A stretch of DNA of 64,000 nt from Natronomonas salsuginis (GCF_005239135.1 NZ_QKNX01000001.1:372001-436000); one strand, 5' to 3'; numbered from the stretch's first letter, positions 44,601 to 53,376 are shown. Translations and numbers: made by a program. Notes: generated by a model not told the origin, from the sequence alone.

Positions 44601-45226
44601 CCCGAGTCACCAACATCGACCACGAACCACTCGACAGTGGGCGTGGGAACGTTTGCATCACCCTGAACGACGACACCCACATTGACCTTACCGCTACCGA
44701 GAACGAAACAAGGATCGCGCGGACAGAAGGCATGCTGTCAACCAACCGAGTCACGGACCCCGCGGTCATCGAACAACACCTCGATGATATCACTGATCAA
44801 CTCCCTGACGACGTCGAACGCACCGCGCGGAGAATCCTGCAGGTAGACGCGTGGATCCGTGAGAAGGATCCGACGCGAGCTGCAGACATCAGCATCCCGA
44901 TTCACGGTCGTTATCGCCCGCTACGCGACCAAACACTCGTGTTGATAGAAGAGACGACGGAATACAAAGGAAACCGCGCACTCCCCATTATCGTCCCATT
45001 CAACGAAGACATCAGTGACGGGAAACAACTGCAGCGACGACTGAACGATATCATGGAGCGTGTGACGATGCGAGCGATGGGGGCTCAGCAAGAATCAGCG
45101 TTCCGCGACGACTTGACCCGACAGGCAGTCGCGGTGAAGTGGAGAGTCGTCGAGTCGCTGGATGACGCGGAGAAAATCGTTCACGGAGAACCGCAGTCAG
45201 CGAAAGCAGCGCTCACAAGCTACTAA
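44597..45226 (+). CDS. Hypothetical protein, second of a two-gene unit
   Basis: A 209-residue protein from a GTG start overlapping the previous gene. The first 60 residues are beta-rich (N-V-C-I-T-L-N-D-D-T-H-I-D-L), resembling the core of the upstream protein in style, and the rest is helical and charged. No catalytic motif, signal or membrane segment is seen. Function unknown; the pair may be cargo of the accessory region. Confidence 0.6.
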   Translation: MTRVTNIDHEPLDSGRGNVCITLNDDTHIDLTATENETRIARTEGMLSTNRVTDPAVIEQHLDDITDQLPDDVERTARRILQVDAWIREKDPTRAADISIPIHGRYRPLRDQTLVLIEETTEYKGNRALPIIVPFNEDISDGKQLQRRLNDIMERVTMRAMGAQQESAFRDDLTRQAVAVKWRVVESLDDAEKIVHGEPQSAKAALTSY

Positions 45227-45528
45227 TAGGGATTAGGGTTAGCAGAATTTCTCATACACTTGGCCGATGTATCCTCCTGTAGCTGATGGATTGGTCGTGA
45301 TGATACAACGTGCTTATTTTGCAGAACCATTGAGCGCGCCTCCGCTAGAGTAACCACCGTTGCTTAAGACCGACGATGGAAAGGGCCAACCCAAGTTATT
45401 GTGTGGCCCTCGTTCATGCTAGCGCTTGATTACGGGCAGTATGACCAATACACTCCGCCACGCTGTAACTCGAATAATCAAAATCCCCTGGAGTGTGAAA
45501 ATGTCGCTCATTAAAGGATTCAGGAGTC
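45227..45528. other. Intergenic stretch, about 300 bases
   Basis: No gene is seen. TTATTTTGCAGAACC near 45313-45327 resembles the terminal sequence of some haloarchaeal insertion sequences (GGTTCTGCAAAATAA on the other strand), but no partner end or transposase was found. The last 60 bases are AT-rich and probably hold the promoter of the next gene. Confidence 0.3.
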
Positions 45529-45879
45529 ATGGAAAAGAACACCATGAATGGCACCAGTCTCGATGCATGTCTCACACTCGTCGCTGATCGACGCCGGCGA
45601 AGACTCCTCGAACACCTACGGCACAACGGAAACGGGGAGGTGCGGATCGATGACCTCGTCGATCAATTGTACCAGGCCGAACTGGCCGCCGCCGATGATC
45701 GACAGATGAATCGGGACCAACTCGCCATTCAACTCAATCACTCCCACCTGCCGAAGTTAGCAGATCACGGCGTCATCGAACACAATCATGAACGCGAAAC
45801 CATCAAGTATCGGCCCGACAACCAGATCGAGACTGTGTTAGAGGGGCTTCCCGAAGAACCGTCGCTTGCCAACCCCTGA
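45529..45879 (+). CDS. DUF7344-type winged-helix protein
   Basis: A 116-residue haloarchaeal regulator fold. L-V-A-D-R-R-R-R-R-L-L-E-H-L starts the helix bundle, and the recognition part contains H-S-H-L-P-K-L-A-D-H-G-V-I-E-H-N near 67-82, the standard DUF7344 block. It probably binds DNA. It is the first of three such genes in 6 kb (with 49835 and 51098), each close to a HalOD1 gene. Confidence 0.8.
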   Translation: MEKNTMNGTSLDACLTLVADRRRRRLLEHLRHNGNGEVRIDDLVDQLYQAELAAADDRQMNRDQLAIQLNHSHLPKLADHGVIEHNHERETIKYRPDNQIETVLEGLPEEPSLANP

Positions 45880-45960
45880 ACGAACACGTCACCCGTTTCT
45901 GAATCGACCGCTCCTGATTAGCTTGGGAAAGCCGATTGACGCCGATTGTCTCGCTCGTTC

Positions 45961-46287
45961 TTAGGCTTCCGATCGTGGCTCAACAGGTCGGACCTCCACC
46001 GAACCGCCATCGTGAACGGTCACGGACTGCCCTCCAAACTCGAACGTAACAGTAACTCCGTCACCCGCTGGCTCGTCCCCATTCGAGCAGACGAGTGCGT
46101 CCAACGCGTCCGGATCGATGACCTCGTACAGCGGTTCAATTCCCACCGGCTCACGATCGGAAGCGACCGCGACCGTCTCAATAACTGCGGTACTCGGCGT
46201 CGTGGATGTCCAATCGTATTTGGTCCGAATCGCGCCGTCCTTCCCTGGCGGAGTGTCGGGTTCATCCGGTCGATCTGCCGTAGTCAT
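45961..46287 (-). CDS. HalOD1 output-domain protein
   Basis: A 108-residue stand-alone HalOD1 domain. The marks are S-T-A-V-I-E-T-V-A near 31-39, the E-P-L-Y-E-V-I-D-P-D-A-L-D-A-L block near 51-65 and the beta hairpin V-T-F-E-F-G-G-Q-S-V-T-V near 79-90. HalOD1 domains are predicted outputs of haloarchaeal two-component receivers; stand-alone copies are probably adaptors. It precedes in reverse order the TrmB-like gene at 46375, which reads in the same direction. Confidence 0.82.
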   Translation of the reverse strand: MTTADRPDEPDTPPGKDGAIRTKYDWTSTTPSTAVIETVAVASDREPVGIEPLYEVIDPDALDALVCSNGDEPAGDGVTVTFEFGGQSVTVHDGGSVEVRPVEPRSEA

Positions 46288-46374
46288 GTCTGATACCCGT
46301 CCTGGATGGAGGCGGTTAGTATTAGTTCTGGATTCATGTGAACGAAGTTGGTGGTACTCACCGTCTGATTCTCT

Positions 46375-47172
46375 CTAGTCGGGATCGACGTTATCGAGTC
46401 GCCAGGTGAAGATTGCCTTCAGGACCACGACCAGGCTGTTCGACTCACCCTCACCCCAAATGGCAGTCTCCGACCGCGGGTCAGACGGGCTCGCTTCCGC
46501 CCCGTTGACGAGCGCGCTCACGAGCGTCTTCTTCCCGTCCACCATCATGAGCCGGCCGGCCGGCGTATCCGACCACACCCACAGCGATTCGAACATCGTC
46601 GCACCGGGAATAGTATCCTGAATGTGGTCCTGGACCTCCTGTGAAATCCCGGCGAGTTTGATCGAAACACCGCGGTCTGCCGCGTCTGCTAACCCCTCGA
46701 TTAGCTCCTCAGTGAGGAGGTCCTCGACGGTCATGTAGACGATCTCCTCCTCCGCGCTGTCGAAGAACTCCAGGACTCGTGTCGTAACTGGCATTTGCCC
46801 GTCGACCGTCCAGACACCGCGCTGTTCCGCCTTTCGCTCGACGGGTTCGAGTTCACCGAGAGCCGTCCGGAGGAGCTCCGTCCGATGTTGCAGTTCGTGT
46901 TCGAACAATCGACTTGCAGTTTCGGCAGAGATCGCCCAAAATTTCCGGGGCGAGGAGTTCTGAATATCGACGAGACCCCGGTCGTGTAACTCGTCAATAG
47001 CATCGTACACGCGGGTACGGGGCACCTCCGAGACCTCGCTTACGTCCCTCGCTGTCCCCGTGCCGAGGCTGGCAAGTGCAACGAACGTCCGCGCAGCGTA
47101 GTTACTCAACCCGAACCGTTCGAGCTGTTCGACCGCAGCAGCCTGTGGGTCCTCGCTCGGATCACTACTCAT
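46375..47172 (-). CDS. TrmB-family transcriptional regulator
   Basis: A 265-residue protein. Residues 12-80 form the TrmB winged helix (L-E-R-F-G-L-S-N-Y-A-A-R-T-F-V-A-L, then V-P-R-T-R-V-Y-D-A-I-D-E-L). The C-terminal half (130-260) is a TrmB-like effector domain with E-F-F-D-S-A-E-E-E-I-V-Y. TrmB regulators sense sugars or other metabolites. It is clearly a paralogue of the gene at 47554, from which it is divergent. The 370-base space between them (47173-47544) has no gene and must hold both promoters. Confidence 0.85.
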   Translation of the reverse strand: MSSDPSEDPQAAAVEQLERFGLSNYAARTFVALASLGTGTARDVSEVSEVPRTRVYDAIDELHDRGLVDIQNSSPRKFWAISAETASRLFEHELQHRTELLRTALGELEPVERKAEQRGVWTVDGQMPVTTRVLEFFDSAEEEIVYMTVEDLLTEELIEGLADAADRGVSIKLAGISQEVQDHIQDTIPGATMFESLWVWSDTPAGRLMMVDGKKTLVSALVNGAEASPSDPRSETAIWGEGESNSLVVVLKAIFTWRLDNVDPD

Positions 47173-47553
47173 CTATGGATTCCGTTTGTCCCGAACCCCG
47201 CCACGGGAGGTGGCGAGTCGGCATGCAGAAGTAAGGTGGTTGGGACACAGAACTTGACTGCATGCCTGTCGAACGATAGGACGTCCCCGGGCATAATGGT
47301 TTTGTGATTAAACGGGTGACAATCTACGTTTCCCGGCCAGCGGAGTTCTATTCTGTGTTTTCGCAGCTCGATACTGTTGTAACGAATCTCATAACACACT
47401 TTCTTCGTCGATTCTGGCGACCGGATAAACCAACAGCGTCGGACCGTATAACCCTGGTTCCCGCTCGTCAATCGTCATGGCGGTAGTGACAATACCTTTC
47501 TATCCCGAGGTTCTCCCTTCAGAGAAGACCCGGATACTCCGGGGTTGGGACAC

Positions 47554-48357
47554 ATGGCTACAACAGATAATTTGGAGGAAGCGATCGAAGTCCTCCAGCA
47601 ACTCGGGCTGAAAGAATACGAGGCACGATGCTTCGTGGGCCTGTCACAGCTAGAGACGGGAACAGCAAAGCAACTCAGCGACATGACCGAGGTGCCTCGA
47701 ACGCGCATCTACGATGCGATTCGGGTGCTGGAGGCGCAAGGGCTCGTCGAAATCCAGCATTCGAGTCCACAACGGTTTCGCGCTGTCCCGCTTGACGAGG
47801 CGACCGAAACACTCCGGGATCAGTACGAGGCCCGCGTCCAACGCCTCCATGATGCGTTAGACCCGGTCGAGATCATTGATTCGGACGACGACTCAGCCAT
47901 CCAGCAGGTGTGGGCGATGTCCGGGCGGACGGCGATCGAGAACCGGACGGACCAGCTTATTTCAGAGGCGACTGACGAGGTCGTACTGGTCATCGGTGAT
48001 GAGTCACTCCTGACGCCCGATCTCGTCGACGTGTTGAATCAGGTCGGTAATGGGGTAAACCTGGTCATCGGCGCGTTAACGAAATCCATTCAGGACCGGA
48101 TTCAGGACGAGGTGCCGGACGCAACAACGTTCATCTCGGGTCTGGAGTGGTTACACGGCGAGGAGGCCATGAAAGACGACACGGCGATCGGTCGGCTCGT
48201 CTTGGTCGACCGATCGACAATCCTGGTGAGCTCGATCATGCCCGAGACAAAGGAGGAACAGGCGATCTTCGGTGATGGATTCGGGAACGGTCTCATCGTA
48301 ATCGCGCGCAGGCTCATGGCCCAAGGACTATTGACCGCTCGTGACCCCGGAACATGA
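47554..48357 (+). CDS. TrmB-family transcriptional regulator
   Basis: A 267-residue protein (start 47554, or 47545 three codons earlier). Winged helix at 5-75 with L-G-L-K-E-Y-E-A-R-C-F-V-G-L and V-P-R-T-R-I-Y-D-A-I-R-V-L. The effector half has L-I-S-E-A-T-D-E-V-V-L-V-I and D-T-A-I-G-R-L-V-L-V-D-R. Both halves align with the product of 46375. It is convergent with a HalOD1 gene, repeating the TrmB/HalOD1 pairing of the first copy in another orientation. Confidence 0.85.
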   Translation: MATTDNLEEAIEVLQQLGLKEYEARCFVGLSQLETGTAKQLSDMTEVPRTRIYDAIRVLEAQGLVEIQHSSPQRFRAVPLDEATETLRDQYEARVQRLHDALDPVEIIDSDDDSAIQQVWAMSGRTAIENRTDQLISEATDEVVLVIGDESLLTPDLVDVLNQVGNGVNLVIGALTKSIQDRIQDEVPDATTFISGLEWLHGEEAMKDDTAIGRLVLVDRSTILVSSIMPETKEEQAIFGDGFGNGLIVIARRLMAQGLLTARDPGT

Positions 48358-48387
48358 TTCGTAACGGACGACCATCGAATCCGATAG

Positions 48388-48690
48388 TCAGTCGGGGTGA
48401 CGGTGACTCGATTTCCGTTCCTGCCTCTCGTACTGTGCCGTTTCGAGCAGGTCGAGGGTGAGATATTCGCCGTTGTCGATGGTGACCACGCAGTTGGAGT
48501 AAATGAACGAGAGTTGGCCACCGATCCGTGGTCGTCCGTTGGACCGCGGTTCGAATAGGGCGTCTAGGGCATCTGGATCAAGCACGTCCGAAAGTGGGCG
48601 CAGGGAAGGCGGCTCACGACCTTCGATAGCGCTGACCGCACGTACCACGGCCGTGCTCACCGATTCGTCCGCGCCGATCTCGTACTCCAC
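48388..48690 (-). CDS. HalOD1 output-domain protein
   Basis: A 100-residue stand-alone HalOD1. The signature is P-L-S-D-V-L-D-P-D-A-L-D-A-L-F-E-P near 32-48, followed by L-S-F-I-Y-S-N-C-V-V-T-I-D near 60-72. It is convergent with the TrmB-like gene at 47554. The following 400 bases (48691-49110) show no gene except for AT-rich promoter-like DNA near 48730-48760. Confidence 0.8.
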   Translation of the reverse strand: MEYEIGADESVSTAVVRAVSAIEGREPPSLRPLSDVLDPDALDALFEPRSNGRPRIGGQLSFIYSNCVVTIDNGEYLTLDLLETAQYERQERKSSHRHPD

Positions 48691-49110
48691 AAGAGCACTT
48701 CGTGCCGGGCAAAATTATGTGAACCGTTTTTCACCCAAATAATCAAAATAGTATAGGACAAGGCGGCAAAGTTCACGGTTCGCGGGTTGTAGACATCCTG
48801 TGAGGCGAAGCGTTTCCTGCTAAACTCATCCTCTGTAGTCAGCACTCCACCCCTGGCAGAAATCAGGTAGGTCGGCCAGGGGTCTGCCGAACACAGGGCG
48901 CGCAGTCACCCGACCTTCTCAGCCTTCGGTGTTACGTATAGAGGATGCTGGCAAGGACCTTGGACGCGTATCGGTGATCCCATTGTGTGGGTCAAGATGC
49001 ACTTGGCACCCATTCTTGGGCCAACAGATCAGGTGTCCGGGCACAGTGGCGGCATGAACACAGAACAAGCAATAGCAGACCTTTACAGCTGGAAGCCGAC
49101 GATACGAACG

Positions 49111-49766
49111 ATGGCTACCGAGGCGACGTTCACGGTTTCGTCAGACCAGTTCCCCTTAGGACAGTGTTCCACCAACTGCCGGACGTGACGGTCACGCTGG
49201 AGCGACTTATCCCCGCACAGGACGTGGTGATCCCCTATTTTTGGGTGCGGGGAACGGAAGTCGACGACATCGAGAGCGCGTTCACCGAGCACCCGGGCGT
49301 GAAGAACATTCGGCTCGTCGACTCTGTCGAGGACGAGTACCTGTTACGCGTCGAGTGGGCGCTGGACTACGGCGACGTGCTAACCGTCCTGGCAGAGACA
49401 GCGGTTCCACTGATCGAGGCCACCGGTACCAAACAACAGTGGACGTTCGAAATCCGCGGTGATGATCGAAGCGGCATTGCTGCCTTTCAACGACGGTGTC
49501 GAGAGCTGGATATCCCGGTCACGTTGACGACGTTGAACGCACTTACGCCGGTTAAGACGGCGACCGAATCCCTTCTCACTGACACGCAGCAAGAGGCGCT
49601 GGTGCTCGCCTACGAGCGTGGGTACTTCGAGTCCCCCCGCGAGGTCACGTTGGAAGCCCTCGGCGAAGAACTCGGCATCTCACAGCAGGCCGTCGGTTCC
49701 CGCCTCCGAGGGGGGATCAAGCACGTCCTCGGGAACACGCTCTCCGCCCTTACAGTCCGACCCTGA
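49111..49766 (+). pseudogene. Bat-type HTH_10 regulator with a one-base deletion
   Basis: From the ATG at 49111 the frame reads M-A-T-E-A-T-F-T-V-S-S-D-Q-F-P-L-G and then leaves the family. The next frame from 49161 gives T-V-F-H-Q-L-P-D-V-T-V-T-L-E-R. A missing A in GGACA (expected GGAACA) at 49159-49161 explains the shift. The remainder (about 200 residues) has the bacterio-opsin-activator associated domain and a C-terminal HTH_10 (T-D-T-Q-Q-E-A-L-V-L-A-Y-E-R-G-Y-F, then L-G-I-S-Q-Q-A-V-G-S-R-L-R). Inactive unless the deletion is a sequencing error. Confidence 0.75.
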
Positions 49767-49834
49767 TAGGGTGCTTAAACGGTTTGTGTATGAAAGAGTC
49801 ACCGTGATTCTCGTCGGTCGGCTGTATTAGGATG

Positions 49835-50134
49835 ATGAGTGTGGATTCTCTCGCCTTCGATTCGGTACTCGATCTGTGTCAACACTAGCACCGGCGGATC
49901 GTGCTTGGGACACTCGCAGGAGAACAGCGGTCTCTAACGCTCGACGACCTTACGGAGGCCGTCCTCAAGTACAATCATCAGACGCCACTTACAGAGGCGT
50001 CTGAGGATGTCCTAACAGAGATTCGCCTCTCGTTATATCATGTCCACCTCCCGAAGTTGGCCTCAGAAGGACTCATAAACTATGATCCTGAGAAACAGCT
50101 TGTGGTACCGACCGAGCAATTCGATCAGGTGTAG
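49835..50134 (+). pseudogene. DUF7344-type winged-helix gene with an in-frame TAG
   Basis: The ATG at 49835 starts M-S-V-D-S-L-A-F-D-S-V-L-D-L-C-Q-H, which is the family N-terminus, then TAG at 49886-49888 interrupts before H-R-R-I-V-L-G-T-L-A. The rest is normal, including L-Y-H-V-H-L-P-K-L-A-S-E-G-L-I-N-Y. A shortened protein of 77 residues from GTG at 49901 is possible but would lack the first helix. It is probably a recent nonsense mutation. Confidence 0.65.
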
Positions 50135-50415
50135 CTGACCCTGTCTACGATTCTTGATGCCGATTCACAGCTCGATACGCCGATGAAACTGTAGGCTTAT
50201 TGAGCCCGACGTTCTGTAGCGATTTCTCGCTAGTCCGCACTGCGGATCTTGGCCCACTCTGGTGGGACAAGGATTCTGTGAACATGTGCCAGTAGTCTTC
50301 GTAGTGGGGGTTGCACAACGGCGCGAGATTCTCAACATCACGCGAACTGCCATATCGAGCGAATTCGATGAATGGCCCATGCAGACTTTTCATTCGCCCC
50401 GTCCAAGGACACGGT

Positions 50416-50934
50416 ATGGACGATCCTTCGATAGACGACGTGGACCGAAGCATACTGCACCAACTGCAACTCAGTGCCCGCCAGACCGATACTGAAATCG
50501 GTGAGGAGGTGGAGGTGACCTCCACGACGGTCCGGAACCGCCTCGACAAACTCGAAGACGGGGGCGTGATCCGGGGCTACCACCCCGAGATCAACTACGA
50601 GCGCGCGGGGTATCCCCTCCACGTCCTGTTCGTCTGCACGGTCGACCCGAACGAGCTAGATTCGGTGGCTGAACAGAGCCTCGACATTCGCGGGGTCGTA
50701 AGCGCCCGGGAGATGCTCGGAGGCGAGCGGAACTTCCACGCCGAGGTCGTCGCCGATACGGTACACGAGATCGAAGAGATTCGCAACGAAGTGGCTAACT
50801 TGGGCCTGACGATTAACAGCTCCGAGATCATCTCCGAGACGCAGGTCCAGCCATGGGATCATTTCTATCCACGGGCGGGCCCCGACGCGCGCCAAGACGA
50901 CAACGACGACGAGTCGCCCACCGATCAAGAATAG
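50416..50934 (+). CDS. Lrp/AsnC family transcriptional regulator
   Basis: From 50416 the protein has 172 residues. The N-terminal HTH reads D-D-V-D-R-S-I-L-H-Q-L then T-S-T-T-V-R-N-R-L-D-K-L-E-D-G-G-V-I-R-G-Y near 30-50. An Lrp ligand-binding (RAM) domain follows at 60-145. The last 25 residues are acidic and disordered. Lrp-type regulators in haloarchaea control amino-acid and metabolic genes. It stands inside the regulatory island. Confidence 0.85.
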   Translation: MDDPSIDDVDRSILHQLQLSARQTDTEIGEEVEVTSTTVRNRLDKLEDGGVIRGYHPEINYERAGYPLHVLFVCTVDPNELDSVAEQSLDIRGVVSAREMLGGERNFHAEVVADTVHEIEEIRNEVANLGLTINSSEIISETQVQPWDHFYPRAGPDARQDDNDDESPTDQE

Positions 50935-51097
50935 CAGGCCGAACTCTTGAAATATTCAAATAAAACGGCTTCTTGAGGGGCTTCTATTCGAATTTGGTTT
51001 CAATATACCCACGAATTTGCTGAAAGTATTGGAATATTCAAACACCCCAATTCTCTTCAAAGAAGGGCTTTTCCGGTAGTACCCCCCATGCCACGTT

Positions 51098-51460
51098 ATG
51101 ACCGAAACAACCGGGGCAGTAACCGACGCCTTCACCGCGCTGACAGACCCCGTCCGCCGGTACGTCCTGTATTACCTCACAAACCAGGAGGCCCCGGTCA
51201 GCTTCGACAGCCTCACCACTCAAGCTGCTGCTTGGGACACCGACAGCGAACCGGACGCCGTCGACGACGAAACCCTCGCCGAGGTGCGCACAGCCCTGTA
51301 TCACGTGCACCTGCCGAAGCTAGCCGATCTCGGCGTCATCACCTACGAGGCCAACCCCGGGGAAATCGCCCTTACCGACGACACCGACTCTCTTGACCCT
51401 TTCCTTGAGCCGGCACGCCAGGCGGATCTCGGGACCGGCACGCCGACCGAACAGGTATAA
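51098..51460 (+). CDS. DUF7344-type winged-helix protein
   Basis: A 120-residue intact copy. A-L-T-D-P-V-R-R-Y-V-L-Y-Y-L leads the helices and L-Y-H-V-H-L-P-K-L-A-D-L-G-V-I-T-Y near 67-83 is the family block. The tail is acidic. It lies 25 bases upstream of a HalOD1 gene in the same direction, so here DUF7344 and HalOD1 are an operon. Confidence 0.82.
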   Translation: MTETTGAVTDAFTALTDPVRRYVLYYLTNQEAPVSFDSLTTQAAAWDTDSEPDAVDDETLAEVRTALYHVHLPKLADLGVITYEANPGEIALTDDTDSLDPFLEPARQADLGTGTPTEQV

Positions 51461-51484
51461 GTCCGGCTACCGCCTTCGGGTTGT

Positions 51485-51772
51485 ATGGCATCCGCTGACG
51501 ACGATACGGAGGCTGTGGTTTTCGAGTCAGCATTCGACCCGACGGATGGTCCCGTGTCTCTACGAGTTGTCGAAGCCGTCGCCACGTTCTACGAAGTCGA
51601 ATCTACAGATATCGACCCGCTATACTCGGTTATCGATTCGGACGCACTTGATGCCCTCTTCGACCCGTCCAGGACCGGCCGGAGATTGAAGGGAGTGGTC
51701 ACGTTCCAGTACGAGAACGTGGCGGTATCCGTGAACGGTGACGGAACGATCCGTCTCAGCGATCCTGCGTAA
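51485..51772 (+). CDS. HalOD1 output-domain protein
   Basis: A 95-residue HalOD1. V-S-L-R-V-V-E-A-V-A-T-F near 22-33, then D-P-L-Y-S-V-I-D-S-D-A-L-D-A-L-F-D near 43-59 and V-T-F-Q-Y-E-N-V-A-V-S-V near 73-84. It is co-directional with the DUF7344 gene just upstream. It is the third HalOD1 in the island. Confidence 0.83.
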   Translation: MASADDDTEAVVFESAFDPTDGPVSLRVVEAVATFYEVESTDIDPLYSVIDSDALDALFDPSRTGRRLKGVVTFQYENVAVSVNGDGTIRLSDPA

Positions 51773-52181
51773 GGTTGTTCCGGTTTGAATTGTCCCCTTC
51801 GCTTTTACCGGATCTACTGTCCACGCTCAGGGGTTGCTACCGTGCGAGATTCGCGCTGTGTATTCAGCAGGGTCGCGGAAGCCTATCACCGACTCAGGGT
51901 TTCAACAGGGCCATTTTCGCCTGTGATGTGATACCTTGATCTCCTACGCTGAGTGATTCTCGGGAAGGCAGTACAGGTACGCCAACTGTGCTATGATACC
52001 CTATTAATTTCCCCTAGTAATACTTCGGTTTGTGACGACGGGACGGGATTCGAGTGGCATCTAGTTCGTGCTCACATCTCCAGCGGCGAGTCACTTTGAC
52101 GCGGCCGCATAAGTCCGCAGGGACGTCCTCGGAAGAAAACGACCCGTAGTGTCTTAGATACCCCCCTTTTAGCCACACCCC
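51773..52181. other. Intergenic stretch, about 400 bases
   Basis: No open frame of convincing composition and no RNA gene is recognised. It separates the regulatory island from the recombinase module. Confidence 0.3.
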
Positions 52182-52216
52182 GAATTAACGTTAGAATTAA
52201 CATTCAGAATAACGTT
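52182..52216. promoter_or_regulatory. Three direct repeats GAATTAACRTT before the AbrB gene
   Basis: GAATTAACGTT (52182-52192), GAATTAACATT (52194-52204) and GAATAACGTT (52207-52216) follow each other with a period of 12-13 bp, ending 10 bases before the AbrB-like start. The spacing of about one helical turn and the position suggest binding sites for the AbrB-like protein or the recombinase. Confidence 0.5.
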
Positions 52217-52226
52217 TGTGGCAACT

Positions 52227-52388
52227 ATGCCGAAACGGACCACTACGACAGTCTCTCAGAACGATAATGGTCAGTATCAGGTCACGATTCCGAAGGCAAT
52301 GGGAGACGCTCTCGACCTCGCCGGTAAAGAGGTGGAGTGGGGTATCGAGTCCTCATCGAAACTCTCCCTGGAGCGGGTAGATGAGTAG
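52227..52388 (+). CDS. SpoVT/AbrB-like DNA-binding protein
   Basis: A 53-residue swapped-hairpin domain: T-T-V-S-Q-N-D-N-G-Q-Y-Q-V-T-I-P-K-A near 7-24 and L-A-G-K-E-V-E-W-G-I near 30-39 are the two AbrB strands. It overlaps the recombinase gene by 8 bases, so it is co-expressed and probably regulates that gene through the repeats just upstream. Confidence 0.7.
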   Translation: MPKRTTTTVSQNDNGQYQVTIPKAMGDALDLAGKEVEWGIESSSKLSLERVDE

Positions 52389-53079
52389 AGCGGTCGCCTT
52401 CTACCGGAAGTCGCAGGGTACCGAGGATGACGTCTCTCTCCAATTGCAGCGAGACCGTGTAGGCGACCTCGCCACCGACCTTGCGGACGAGGTTGAGGAG
52501 GTGGACCTCGGCGTTCACACCGGGTTTAGCATCCACATGCGGCCAGATAGTAAGGAGCGGATCGACACGAATGAGGATGTCCTCGCCCTGTTAGAGAGAC
52601 TCCGCGCCGGCGAGTACGACTATCTCTGTGCGTGGGACGACACACGTCTCGCCCGCGACCAGTTCTTTTGGGAATTGAAGCGTGCTGCGCTGCTCGGTGG
52701 GTGCGAGCTGGCCTTTGTTGAGGAGCCTCCTGAGGATAGCCTCACATTCCGCGTCCAGCGCGCAGTTGAGAGCGATGTCAAGCGCCGCGAGATCGAAAAG
52801 TCGCGGGCAGCCATGGCGGAGCGACAGGAACAAGGACACGATCAAGGCAGACCGCCTTACGGCCTCACCTACGACGACGCTGGCGAGCGGTGGGTTCCTG
52901 ACCGAGAGACGGAGAACGGCGAGGTAAGCGACTTCCAGCAGGCACTGGACGTCATCAAGCACCGGCGAGACAGCGTCTCCTGGCGAAATATTGCTGAGCG
53001 GACCGGCGTCCACAAGGATACGGCTCGGAACATATGGGACCGCCGTGAGCGATACCTACAAGAGACGAACGAAGTATGA
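52381..53079 (+). CDS. Serine recombinase (resolvase/invertase type)
   Basis: A 232-residue protein. The catalytic serine is S11 in F-Y-R-K-S-Q-G-T. The D-D-T-R-L-A-R-D block near 81-88 provides the conserved arginines. A long E helix (E-S-D-V-K-R-R-E-I-E-K-S-R-A-A-M-A) near 129-145 and a C-terminal helix-turn-helix (S-W-R-N-I-A-E-R-T-G-V-H-K-D-T-A-R) near 199-215 complete a small resolvase. The target may be the repeats upstream. It could be the integrase of a small mobile unit reaching into the next genes. Confidence 0.82.
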   Translation: MSRAVAFYRKSQGTEDDVSLQLQRDRVGDLATDLADEVEEVDLGVHTGFSIHMRPDSKERIDTNEDVLALLERLRAGEYDYLCAWDDTRLARDQFFWELKRAALLGGCELAFVEEPPEDSLTFRVQRAVESDVKRREIEKSRAAMAERQEQGHDQGRPPYGLTYDDAGERWVPDRETENGEVSDFQQALDVIKHRRDSVSWRNIAERTGVHKDTARNIWDRRERYLQETNEV

Positions 53080-53301
53080 CCGAGAATAATGTCGATCCCG
53101 AGGATCCACGCCCGAAGACACTAACTGAAGTTCAGAGATAACGAGTGGCACTATCTCCTCGCCAAGTTCACACAGACGATCTCATTTGGGTCGGCCAGCG
53201 CCGAGGAAGACATGATTGGGTGTTACCATGCACCTCCGAGCGGCAGGATGAACCTCCAAGAGGAGACATCTGAAGAGTCCCCTGCGAATAACGACCGATA
53301 G
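53076..53301 (+). pseudogene. Frameshifted small gene after the recombinase
   Basis: The ATG at 53076 overlaps the recombinase stop and starts M-T-E-N-N-V-D-P-E-D-P-R-P-K-T-L-T-E, ending at TAA (53139-53141). A shift near 53128 continues F-R-D-N-E-W-H-Y-L-L-A-K-F-T-Q-T-I-S-F-G-S-A to a TAG at 53299-53301. The joined product would be about 75 residues. The function is unknown. Confidence 0.4.
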
Positions 53302-53376
53302 GCCCTCTGAATTTGTTCTGGCAGCCCATGCGTCAAAGGGCAAGGGCTTATCTGCACCCTTGTTGAACACCTAGTT

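Noticed and set aside
45300-45330. End of an insertion sequence
   Set aside because: Only one end-like word was seen, with no inverted partner, target duplication or transposase nearby.
50145-50385. Leftward frame with A-R-Y-G-S-S-R-D-V-E-N-L-A-P-L-C that recalls an HNH-type block
   Set aside because: The rest of an HNH domain (second histidine, asparagine and metal cysteines) is not present and the frame runs into the antisense of the Lrp gene. It may be a relic but I cannot support it.
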